Assembly (NCBI GenBank): GCA_902581445.1
Contig: CACHOG010000001.1
Span: 124,001 to 188,000, forward strand
Direction of reading: 5' to 3'
Source of the DNA: an uncultured Pelagibacteraceae bacterium
GTDB lineage: Bacteria; Pseudomonadota; Alphaproteobacteria; Pelagibacterales; Pelagibacteraceae
DNA: 64,000 nucleotides
Positions 1-8,801 of this stretch are shown here, piece after piece (position 1 is the first letter of the stretch; each line of letters opens with the position of its first letter). The notes below the pieces were generated by a model. It was not told where the DNA came from and did not search any database. It saw only the letters and a list, made by a program, of their open reading frames with translations. The position numbers were made by a program, and so were the translations under genes.

Positions 1-253
1 TTATTCCATATTTGATTCCAAACCCATAACCAAGATTTTTTTTTACTCTTACAAACTTAAGTTTAGGATAAAATTTTTTGTTATTATCTAAAAATTTTTT
101 TGATCCATCAGTTGATCCATTGTCTACTATAATAATTTCTATATCTTTATTTTTAAATAAAATCTTATTTGCCTTTTTAATCAAATTCTTTAGGTTATTA
201 ACCTCATTATAAGAGGGAATAATAATAGAGAGTTTTTTTTTAGTTTTTATCAT
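1..253 (-). CDS. Glycosyltransferase family 2 (dolichol-phosphate-mannose-synthase/GtrB-like), partial, runs off window start
   Basis: Manual minus-strand translation MIKTKKKLSIIIPSYNEVNNLKNLIKKANKILFKNKDIEIIIVDNGSTDGSKKFLDNN...NLGYGFGIKYGI; GT2 motifs SIIIPSYNE and VDNGSTDGS; ATGA overlap with the preceding gene. Confidence 0.85.
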   Translation of the reverse strand, partial: MIKTKKKLSIIIPSYNEVNNLKNLIKKANKILFKNKDIEIIIVDNGSTDGSKKFLDNNKKFYPKLKFVRVKKNLGYGFGIKYGI

Positions 254-978
254 TTTTTTTGCAAATCTCTTGGAGTTCCAAAGCTTTTAAATTTTTTTAC
301 CAATATATATTTTACACTATAATTTAGATCCAATGCACATTTTGCAACAGTATCCATATAGTATTCATTATTAATTTTATATTTTTTTTTAATCATTTCG
401 TTGTAGCAATGATGGAAGATTTTTTTATTTTTAAATGTAAAGCTACCAGTTATTATGTAGTCATTCTCTGGGTTTTTACTTACTTTATTTTTGCATTTTA
501 TAGTTTTTACAGAATTATTTTTTTCTTTTTTCACCCAACCATATTCCTTAAAATTTATTATATTTTGAATTTTTGGTTTATGAACAAATAAAATTAAATC
601 ATTACTTTTAATTAATAGATTAAATTTTTTGATATCAAAGTTATAGGAAAAATCACATGATCCGTATGTAATGATATCATTATAATTAATATATCTGGAA
701 GCTATTTTACATGTTGTCGCTTGACCATTAGTTTTTTTTTTAATTTGCAAAACTTTGCTTTTTCTAAAAAATTTTTTTAGATAATATTTAAATTTACTAT
801 TATAAACAGTCTTCTTATTACAAATAAAAATATTTTTTTCAGATGGAGGGAGGCTCTTAGCAGCATAATAAAACATTGGTTTATTTTTAATAACAATTAA
901 AGGTTTTGGTATTTTAAAATTTTCATTTATAAACCTTTTACCAAAACCAGCCATTGCAATTACATTGATTTTTCTCAT
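250..978 (-). CDS. Sugar-phosphate nucleotidyltransferase (NTP_transferase-like)
   Basis: N-terminal MAGFGKRFxxxxxxxPKPLIVIKNKPM resembles the nucleotidyltransferase signature (GxGxR...PKPL). Confidence 0.75.
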   Translation of the reverse strand: MRKINVIAMAGFGKRFINENFKIPKPLIVIKNKPMFYYAAKSLPPSEKNIFICNKKTVYNSKFKYYLKKFFRKSKVLQIKKKTNGQATTCKIASRYINYNDIITYGSCDFSYNFDIKKFNLLIKSNDLILFVHKPKIQNIINFKEYGWVKKEKNNSVKTIKCKNKVSKNPENDYIITGSFTFKNKKIFHHCYNEMIKKKYKINNEYYMDTVAKCALDLNYSVKYILVKKFKSFGTPRDLQKK

Positions 979-1583
979 TTTAATTTAAATTTATAAATTT
1001 TTTTATGTTTATCTTTATCTATTTCCCAAATAGAGAAGTATTTTACATCCAATTCCTTTTTAAAATCTTTTTCTAAAAGAAAATTCTTATAAATTTCACT
1101 CTTTATACTTAATGTTGTTCTAATTGAGGCTATAGTAAAATGTGGTATCCAGTCTTTACCAACAAAAGGAAAACCAAATTTTTTATAATTTGATTGATAC
1201 TTTTTATTTTTAAAAAAATTATTTTTTTTTATTTCTTTATTAATTTTTTTAAAGTGAATCAATATTTTTTTTTGAAATGAAACAAGTTTTCGACTCCTCT
1301 TTATACCAAAAAAAAAAGTGTCACCACCCGTAAGAATATCATTGTAAAAGATACTTGGCTTTGTGATATTTACTCTAAATCTACTGTATAAGCTCATTTC
1401 ATTTTTTAATGATTTGTAGAAATCCTTGTTTATTTTTTTATTAATATCAAAAACAGCAATTGTAGCGTGAATAGGGTGAGAAAGATATTTTTGATTACCT
1501 AGTTTCTTTTTAATAATTTTTTTCCACTTACTTAAATAATTAAACTTATTTTTTGGAGGTTCTATAAATATTCCAATTTTCAT
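975..1583 (-). CDS. 2H phosphoesterase / 2'-5' RNA ligase-like protein
   Basis: Two spaced HxTx motifs: HATI (SHPIHATIAVF) and HFTI (WIPHFTIASI). Confidence 0.7.
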   Translation of the reverse strand: MKIGIFIEPPKNKFNYLSKWKKIIKKKLGNQKYLSHPIHATIAVFDINKKINKDFYKSLKNEMSLYSRFRVNITKPSIFYNDILTGGDTFFFGIKRSRKLVSFQKKILIHFKKINKEIKKNNFFKNKKYQSNYKKFGFPFVGKDWIPHFTIASIRTTLSIKSEIYKNFLLEKDFKKELDVKYFSIWEIDKDKHKKIYKFKLK

Positions 1584-1584
1584 A

Positions 1585-3042
1585 TCATTTATTAAAATTA
1601 TTAAACAATCTAACTCTATCTATATTTGGAATTATCTTATTATTTTTAATAATGAAGTTAAAAGGTTGAATATGTTTGACAGATATTTTTATCCATAAAT
1701 ATTTTGGAATTTCAAAAATATTACCCAAATAGCATCTCATAAGTGCATTATGAGTCACCACAATACTTATATTCTTATTTAAATTACCCTTCAATTTTCT
1801 TTTAAGCAGAATTTCAAATAGACTAATTCTTTTTAAAATATCATCATCATTTTCACCAGATGGAAATTTTGGATCTTTCTTTTTTTTCCAATTTGAAATT
1901 ATTGAGGGATACTTTCTTTTAAACCTTTTATAATTTAAGCCCTCAGCTAATCCATAGTTTTTTTCTATAAGTTGATTGCAAATAATAATTTTATCTTGAT
2001 CTTCAAAGGTTTTAGCTGTTTCCAAAGATCTTTTAAGAGGACTTGCGAAAACAATTTTTTTATCTCTTTTTTTTAAATAATTTAATTTTTTTACAATATT
2101 TTTTTTATTTATTATCCCTGGGTTTCTTCCAACACCTAAAAAGGTACCATCATTATAATTAGTTTTAGCATGTCTTAAAATGATTAAGTCATGTTTCTTG
2201 TAATTTCTCAAATATTTTTGAAAACTTCCAATGAAATTTTTCAAAAATTGATTTGGATTTAGTTTTAACTTACCATCATATTTTCTTTTTAATTTTTTTA
2301 ATAAAAGAAAATTATTTAAATAAAAATGATACTTATTAGCAAATAACCTCTTAAATATTAATTTTATTTCGATATCATTTGGAATTTTATTTCTTTGTTT
2401 TTCAAATTTATATAAATTTACAATTAAAAATTTACATAAATGAAAAGAGAATTCCAATTTATGTTTATCATTAATTTTAAACTTTTTATTTACTAATCTA
2501 CATAAATTCTTTTCAAAAATATATTTTTGGTAAGAAATATGATTTTTGTTTAAATTATTCAAATAAGAATTTATACCTCTCCTCGATTTAAAAAAATCTA
2601 CTAATTGAATTTTTCCTACCGGAAATATTTCTTTTAATGATTTGCCCCTGTAATCTGAACTTCTTTCCCAATCAAAACACGTAAAAGGACTTTTGATAAC
2701 ATGCTCAATATGACTTTTAATATCGTATATCATTACGTGAAAAACAATGTTATCTTTCGTATTAAATTTTAATGGCCCAAAAGTTGAATTTATATAAGAT
2801 TTTAAATGCCCTAAATTATATTTTTTTAAATTTAAGCTCCTAATTTTGTTCAAACATTCTTGATAATTGTTCTTACTAAATTTTTTTAAAATTATAATTA
2901 CATCAATATCACTAAAATCTTTAGACTTTTTATCTTCCCAAAAAGAGCCCACCAACGTAATAGAAATTACATTCTTATTTTTAATGAGAGTTTTAAATAG
3001 ATCTTCCTTTAATTTTTTTTTCTGTTTGCTTGAAAACAGCAT
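1585..3042 (-). CDS. Fusion: N-terminal minimal nucleotidyltransferase domain + C-terminal histidine phosphatase (phosphoglycerate-mutase-like)
   Basis: N-term VGSFWEDKKSKDFSDIDVIIIL (GS...DxD NTase motif); C-term LRHAKTNYN, FASPLKRSLETA, EKNYG and VTHNALMR (histidine phosphatase motifs). Confidence 0.8.
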   Translation of the reverse strand: MLFSSKQKKKLKEDLFKTLIKNKNVISITLVGSFWEDKKSKDFSDIDVIIILKKFSKNNYQECLNKIRSLNLKKYNLGHLKSYINSTFGPLKFNTKDNIVFHVMIYDIKSHIEHVIKSPFTCFDWERSSDYRGKSLKEIFPVGKIQLVDFFKSRRGINSYLNNLNKNHISYQKYIFEKNLCRLVNKKFKINDKHKLEFSFHLCKFLIVNLYKFEKQRNKIPNDIEIKLIFKRLFANKYHFYLNNFLLLKKLKRKYDGKLKLNPNQFLKNFIGSFQKYLRNYKKHDLIILRHAKTNYNDGTFLGVGRNPGIINKKNIVKKLNYLKKRDKKIVFASPLKRSLETAKTFEDQDKIIICNQLIEKNYGLAEGLNYKRFKRKYPSIISNWKKKKDPKFPSGENDDDILKRISLFEILLKRKLKGNLNKNISIVVTHNALMRCYLGNIFEIPKYLWIKISVKHIQPFNFIIKNNKIIPNIDRVRLFNNFNK

Positions 3043-3045
3043 CTC

Positions 3046-4116
3046 CTAAATATATCTCCCAAACGTCTTTAATCGCATTATTTGTTCTCTAGGATCTTTA
3101 TTATTTAAAACATCTGAACCCGATACTATATTTTCAACATTCATATTTCTTATGTTTTCCATATTAATTCCGCCATCAACAAACAAATTAATTTTTTTTC
3201 TTTTTTGAATTTCGTTTATTTTGTTTATTAGATCAAAACTCTTTTTGACAAATTTTTGACCTGAATAACCAGCTTCTGGTATTGATAAGATCATAATATT
3301 ATTAAATTGGCTTGTAAGTGCCTCAAGTTCACCATCATAATTATTTATTGCGTGCAAAACTATTCCAGGTTTTGAATTCAGGTTATCAAATAAATTTATT
3401 ACTTCGTTTATATTTTCATTTATTTCTTTATGAAAAAAAATTAAGTCAGAAAATTTAGAAACATTTTTTATTAGGTTAATTGGATTTTTAGTCATTAAAT
3501 GAGTATGTATTTCTTTACCCTTCCAATATTGTTTAATTAGTTCATATTTTTTATAATTTATGGGTCTTGCATCTTTGACAAATGATTCATCAACAATATC
3601 AACATGAATAAAGTCAGGGTAAATACCGATCTTCTGAAAAATGTCATGCACGTTTGTTTCTTTAGAAGCATATATTGCGACACCTAACCTAGCTGAATTT
3701 TTAAAAGAAAATCTTTTATGCAGCAAGTATGCGAAAATAAAAATAGTTCCAGAAATAATTAATCTTTCAATTTCATAATTATAAAAAATGTCAAGATGAA
3801 AATCAGTAAAATTATTTATGCTAAATTGTAAAGATATAGAAATTATAGAAATTAAAAAATAGTAGATTAAAGCTTTCTTAAGCAAATTTTTTTTAATAAA
3901 AAAATTTAATTTAATGTTTAAAAAAAAAGCAATTAATATTCCAAAAGTAATACTCAAAATCGTACTAGGAATTTCGCCTATATTTATTGCAATTAAAAAT
4001 TTTCTTATTATTAACTCACAAAGAATAGAAAAAAAACCTATCAACGTATATATGATGACATGTCTAAATCTATAAAAAATAAACGTTAGTTCTTTTAATA
4101 GGTTTGAACTAATCAT
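3046..4116 (-). CDS. Fusion: N-terminal GtrA-like 4-TM domain + C-terminal ribulose-phosphate 3-epimerase-like domain
   Basis: N-term hydrophobic helices (YTLIGFFSILCELIIRKFL...); C-term FIHVDIVDESFV, IHTHLMTKNP, PGIVLHA, SIPEAGYSGQKF, LFVDGGINMENI match RPE motifs. Confidence 0.8.
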   Translation of the reverse strand: MISSNLLKELTFIFYRFRHVIIYTLIGFFSILCELIIRKFLIAINIGEIPSTILSITFGILIAFFLNIKLNFFIKKNLLKKALIYYFLISIISISLQFSINNFTDFHLDIFYNYEIERLIISGTIFIFAYLLHKRFSFKNSARLGVAIYASKETNVHDIFQKIGIYPDFIHVDIVDESFVKDARPINYKKYELIKQYWKGKEIHTHLMTKNPINLIKNVSKFSDLIFFHKEINENINEVINLFDNLNSKPGIVLHAINNYDGELEALTSQFNNIMILSIPEAGYSGQKFVKKSFDLINKINEIQKRKKINLFVDGGINMENIRNMNVENIVSGSDVLNNKDPREQIMRLKTFGRYI

Positions 4117-4814
4117 TATTGGCCGTAATATCTTTTTTTTCCGTGTTTTCTAAAAAAATGCTTTTCAATCAACTTTTTACTTATCTTTTTTTTATTTCCA
4201 ATAATTGTGGTATAAAAAGCTAACTCCGCTATAAATTCCATAGCTTCAAGATTTTTTACCGCTTCATCTGAAGATTTTCCCCACGCAAACGCCCCATGAA
4301 ATATTGATAGTATGCCTGGGCAATTATCTGGATTTAATTTTTTTTTTTGTAATGTTCTAAGAATTGCTTTACCAGTATTGTATTCATAGTTTTTGATTAT
4401 TTCTTTGCTCTTTAAATTATCAGTAATAGGAATGTTTTTATGCCAATAATCTGAATGAGTGGTTCCTAAATTAGGAATTGATTTTCCCGTTTGAGCCCAA
4501 GATGTTAGAAATACTGGGTGGGCATGAGCAATACCTTTTATTTTTGGAAATTTTTTATACAAGATTCTATGTGTTTCAGTATCTGAGGATGGTTTTAAAT
4601 TGCTTTTGATTTTTTTCCCAGAATTGATCTCAATAATAACTAAGTCCCTACTTTTTATTTTTTTTAAGTTAATTCCAGAAGGTTTTATTACAAACAAATT
4701 TTCATTTATCCTTTGACTTACGTTTCCGAAAGTTTGAATAGCTAATTTTTTAATTAAAATATCTTTATTTGATTTAAAACAGTTTTTTTTATATCTAGCA
4801 ATTAATTTTTCCAT
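4116..4814 (-). CDS. araD: L-ribulose-5-phosphate 4-epimerase (class II aldolase family)
   Basis: GNVSxR, SSDTETHRILYKKFPKIKGIAHAHP, GTTHSDYWH, FHGAFAWGK and C-terminal KHGKKRYYGQ closely resemble AraD/UlaF. Confidence 0.88.
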   Translation of the reverse strand: MEKLIARYKKNCFKSNKDILIKKLAIQTFGNVSQRINENLFVIKPSGINLKKIKSRDLVIIEINSGKKIKSNLKPSSDTETHRILYKKFPKIKGIAHAHPVFLTSWAQTGKSIPNLGTTHSDYWHKNIPITDNLKSKEIIKNYEYNTGKAILRTLQKKKLNPDNCPGILSIFHGAFAWGKSSDEAVKNLEAMEFIAELAFYTTIIGNKKKISKKLIEKHFFRKHGKKRYYGQ

Positions 4815-4943
4815 AGTAATTTAAGTACAAAAAATAACTTATTTCTTCGAATATTTAAACTAATTATTGATTATTATTTAATATCTTTCTTAAAGCTAGA
4901 CATTTTACAAAATAATAATTTTTACAAATTGTATTTCATCATA

Positions 4944-6626
4944 TTACTTTATTTTTATTTTTTTTATTATAAAAAACTCATCTTTATAAATCACATTTTT
5001 ATCATCTTCTTTAGAGGAATATTCTTTGTTTTCAAACAAGATATAACCAATTAAATCTTTATAAGATCTATCTATATTCAAATTATCCTCATTCTGAAGA
5101 TGGTCTAAAATTTTCTTCTCAACATCGCTTCGTTCAAAATATTCTTTTATATATGTAGGGGAAAATGGAAAACCTTCTTTATCATAGAAAATTTTTTGTT
5201 TTCCAAAAACCCGTAAAAACTGAATTAAATTAAAATCGTTTTGTTTTTTAATTATAAACTCCTTTTTATCATCAATATTTTTATTAACCCATTTTGTTAT
5301 CAAATGGTATTTTTTGAATGAACTATCATTTAATGGGTGTACGTATGTAAATTTAATAATTATTAATGTGATAATAAAAACACAGAATAAACTTTTAAAA
5401 ATATTTAATTTGAAGTCATATTGGTTATTTTTTTTTATTATTTTTTGCTCATCATTATTAGATATAAAAAAAATAAAATTTAACGCTAACTGGGTAACAA
5501 AAATTATAGATAATAAAGTTGTGAATCTTGTAATACCAAGCTCAATAAATATTTTAATATATAGTACTTCTACAAAAAAATATTGGATCAAAGCAATAAA
5601 GTTAAATCCACAAAAGATCAAAAGATTTAACAAAAATATTTTTTTTGTATGGAAGTATGAAAAGACTGTAATAAAAAATAAAATTATAAACCAGACAATA
5701 TAGGATGATAGATGAGCTAATTGAATTTTTAATTGTCCTGCATTATCAAAAGAAATTGGTAAATTGAAAATCCTTTCTGAAACTAAATAATGATGAGGGT
5801 GTCTATAACCAACATAAATATCAAAAAACTCTTTGCCACTTAATGATGCATATGTCGGAAAATTTATTTTTAAAACTATTATAGGAATTACAATTGAAAA
5901 AAAAGAAAATATTAAAAATTTTTTTAAATAATAAAAATCAATTTTTTTAATGTAGAATAAAAATAAAAAAATTAGATTGTTCACGCCCATTGCTGGATGA
6001 ATAATTGTAGATATAAAAATTATCAAAATTGAAATTGGATTGAGAACATTATCTTTTTTAAAAGCATATACCATTGCATATATCCCCAAAATGAATGAGA
6101 GAAACGACGGGTTGAAATCAGATTTAAAATGTATGCTTCCAAAACCTAGAGGACTATGAGCCGAACCTGCGCCTTGTAATTTACTAAACAAACCAAAAGT
6201 AAAAAAAATAAACAATAAAATTATAATTAAATAAATTTTATTATTTATATTTATGTTATAAAATTTTAACGTATGACCAATAATAGATGTATAAAGATAC
6301 CATATGCTTAAATGCACAAGCAAGTTTAAGAGAATTTTAACAAAGTATATTCCATAATACCAGTCAGAGAAAAAAAAATTTATTAAGTGGACAATAATTA
6401 TTTGTGGACTTTTAAATATTGATGAAGTGTAAAAATCAATATCATCACTATTTTGAAGTTCAAAAGCAGGTATAAAACTATGTGTGTTTGGTTCAAAAGC
6501 TGTGAAATTAGATTTTGAAAAAAAATAAAATATTGAAATAACTATTATTATAAATGGTATACAATTTAATAAAATATCAATCCAACTTAATTTATGAATT
6601 ATTTTTTTGAAACTGTTTTTATCCAT
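4944..6626 (-). CDS. Polytopic membrane protein of unknown function, probable glycan-related
   Basis: 560 aa ORF with many hydrophobic segments, large N-terminal loop, C-terminal soluble tail; genomic context. Confidence 0.6.
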   Translation of the reverse strand: MDKNSFKKIIHKLSWIDILLNCIPFIIIVISIFYFFSKSNFTAFEPNTHSFIPAFELQNSDDIDFYTSSIFKSPQIIIVHLINFFFSDWYYGIYFVKILLNLLVHLSIWYLYTSIIGHTLKFYNININNKIYLIIILLFIFFTFGLFSKLQGAGSAHSPLGFGSIHFKSDFNPSFLSFILGIYAMVYAFKKDNVLNPISILIIFISTIIHPAMGVNNLIFLFLFYIKKIDFYYLKKFLIFSFFSIVIPIIVLKINFPTYASLSGKEFFDIYVGYRHPHHYLVSERIFNLPISFDNAGQLKIQLAHLSSYIVWFIILFFITVFSYFHTKKIFLLNLLIFCGFNFIALIQYFFVEVLYIKIFIELGITRFTTLLSIIFVTQLALNFIFFISNNDEQKIIKKNNQYDFKLNIFKSLFCVFIITLIIIKFTYVHPLNDSSFKKYHLITKWVNKNIDDKKEFIIKKQNDFNLIQFLRVFGKQKIFYDKEGFPFSPTYIKEYFERSDVEKKILDHLQNEDNLNIDRSYKDLIGYILFENKEYSSKEDDKNVIYKDEFFIIKKIKIK

Positions 6627-6864
6627 AAAGCAATTTCTTTTTATAATATTTTTTAATTACTTAATCTAATTAATTTAAATTATTTAAAGGCAATAAATCT
6701 TCTACTCATTAAATATCACTATAAATTTGTCGTTTATTTAAAAATTGCTTAAAAAATTAACTTAATCATATAAATTCTATATTTATTTATATGAAAAAAA
6801 GAGGCGATATATTCTCTTGAGATTGAAGTCAACTATGTTAACTATTCAGAAAATTAAAATCTAA

Positions 6865-7446
6865 ATGCAAAATTATAGAACACCTCTTTGTAACTTTGAA
6901 AATATTGAATCACGAATCTCAGATGTTATAAATTTGCCCTCTTGGGATAAATTCATGAAATCATTCAAGGATGCTGAACATATTTATATAGTTGGAAATG
7001 GTGGAAACTGGGCTGTTGCGACCCACGCAGCAGTTGATTTGGCAAGGCTTACAAATAAAAAAGTATTTTCTCTTGATAGCACATGTTATGTGACATCAAT
7101 AGCTAATGACGCTGGTTACGAAAATGTTTTTAAAAAATGGCTTAATCTTTACGCCGATACAAAAAAAAAATCATTACTAATTTGTTTTTCTGCAACGGGA
7201 ACTTCAAAGAATATTGTTAATGCTTTAAATTGGTCGTCAAAGAGGAAAAATTTTAAAAATTTTTTGATAACAGCAAATTCTAGTAATAAAAATAAAAAAC
7301 AGAATATTTTAAATTTAAATCTTAAATATTTTCATTCAGCAGAACTACTAACATTCATGCTTTTTTATGAAATAGTTTATCAACTTGGCTATCAATGTCC
7401 AAGTATTCAAAGTGAAGTAGATAGAAGAAAAAAACCTAAAAGGTAA
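6865..7446 (+). CDS. SIS-domain sugar isomerase (GmhA-like)
   Basis: IYIVGNGGNWAVATHAAVDLAR and LLICFSATGTSKNIVNAL SIS motifs. Confidence 0.8.
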   Translation: MQNYRTPLCNFENIESRISDVINLPSWDKFMKSFKDAEHIYIVGNGGNWAVATHAAVDLARLTNKKVFSLDSTCYVTSIANDAGYENVFKKWLNLYADTKKKSLLICFSATGTSKNIVNALNWSSKRKNFKNFLITANSSNKNKKQNILNLNLKYFHSAELLTFMLFYEIVYQLGYQCPSIQSEVDRRKKPKR

Positions 7447-7463
7447 TAAGTCATTATATTATA

Positions 7464-8114
7464 ATGAAGCCAGCTATTATAGTTCATCTAAAAGCAAAAA
7501 GCACAAGATTAAAAAAAAAAAATTTTAAAAAATTACTTAATAAACCTTTATATAAAATCACTTTTGATAAAATTAAAAAGCTTAAAAATTCTTTCGATAT
7601 TTTTATAGATTCATCAAGTGAAATATTTGAAAAGGAGGCAAAGAAGTATAAATTTAATTTTATTAAAAGACCAAAATTACTTAATAAACCTAACGCTCAA
7701 GGAAATGAACTAATAAAAAACTGTCTTAAAGAAGTCCAGAATGAAATAATATTTATCTTACATGTGACAAACCCTTTTATCAAAATAGATACAATAAAAA
7801 AATGTGTTAAACTTTTGAAAAAAAATAAAATATATAATTCTGTTACACCTGTAACATCGCTACACGATAGGTTTTGGTACAAAAATAAAGAAGTAAACCA
7901 TAAGTACAATAAACTTATTGGTTCTCAATATTTAACACCAATAAATATCGAGTCTGGATCTTATTGTTTTAGAAGAAGTACTTTTTTACAAGAAAAAAGC
8001 AGGATCTCCAAAAAAAACTATTTTATCTTTTTGGATAAAATTCAGTCTGTAGATATTGATGATGAATTGGATTTTATATTTGCAGAAACATTGATGAAAA
8101 AATTTAATTTATGA
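7464..8114 (+). CDS. Acylneuraminate cytidylyltransferase-like protein (CMP-sugar synthetase, divergent)
   Basis: KAKSTRLKKKNFKKLLNKPLYKITFDKI resembles the NeuA N-terminal motif; followed by a KdsC-like phosphatase. Confidence 0.7.
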   Translation: MKPAIIVHLKAKSTRLKKKNFKKLLNKPLYKITFDKIKKLKNSFDIFIDSSSEIFEKEAKKYKFNFIKRPKLLNKPNAQGNELIKNCLKEVQNEIIFILHVTNPFIKIDTIKKCVKLLKKNKIYNSVTPVTSLHDRFWYKNKEVNHKYNKLIGSQYLTPINIESGSYCFRRSTFLQEKSRISKKNYFIFLDKIQSVDIDDELDFIFAETLMKKFNL

Positions 8115-8136
8115 TATCGTTAATTTTATAATCGAT

Positions 8137-8637
8137 ATGAATAAAAAAAAACCCAAATATTTTATTTTAGATGTTGATGGTGTAATCACAAATGGGCAAA
8201 TGATTTACGATCACTCTGGAAAAAAATATAAAATCTTCGGTCAGGACGACCACGATAGTCTTAAAATAATGAAAAAATATTTAAATATCCTATTTATTTC
8301 AGGTGATCGTATTGGCTTTAAAATTTCAAAAAAAAGAGTTGAAGATATGGGCTTTAAGATAAAGTTTGTTCCATCATCCAAAAGAGCAGAATGGATTGAT
8401 AAAAATTTAGGTCTCAAAAAATGCATCTATATGGGTGATGGAATATTTGACCATCTAGTAATGAAAAAAGCATTATACTCAATTGTTCCAAATGGTTCAC
8501 TTGAACATGTCAGTAAATCAGCTAACTTTATAACAAAGAATAATCCCGCTCAACGAGCAGTTGCTGAAGCAGTAATTCATATACTAAAATATTTTTTTTC
8601 AGTAAATTTTTCGAGGCTAAAAAAAATTGATCTTTAA
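8137..8637 (+). CDS. KdsC-like HAD phosphatase
   Basis: FILDVDGVITNGQMIY, FISGDR, YMGDGIFDHLVMKKALYSIVPNG: KdsC/NeuA C-terminal-domain-type HAD. Confidence 0.85.
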   Translation: MNKKKPKYFILDVDGVITNGQMIYDHSGKKYKIFGQDDHDSLKIMKKYLNILFISGDRIGFKISKKRVEDMGFKIKFVPSSKRAEWIDKNLGLKKCIYMGDGIFDHLVMKKALYSIVPNGSLEHVSKSANFITKNNPAQRAVAEAVIHILKYFFSVNFSRLKKIDL

Positions 8638-8692
8638 AAGATAATATTTAAAATTACCTTAAAATGCATGCTCAAGTGTAATTCCTTTTTTA

Positions 8693-8728
8693 TGATCAAA
8701 AATTATTACTAAAATTTTTTTTTGATCA
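8693..8728. repeat. Inverted repeat TGATCAAAAA...TTTTTTGATCA in intergenic region
   Basis: tgatcaaaaattattactaaaatttttttttgatca read directly. Confidence 0.5.
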
Positions 8729-8801
8729 ATTAGGTTTATTTTCATGGTAAATTTTATTAAATTAATATACTTTTTTTATTGTATAAATCATTTAATAATT
8801 A

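Noticed and set aside
6627-6864. Possible small RNA or tRNA in the 238-nt divergent gap
   Set aside because: No tRNA-like cloverleaf or conserved RNA motif recognised; more simply a divergent promoter region
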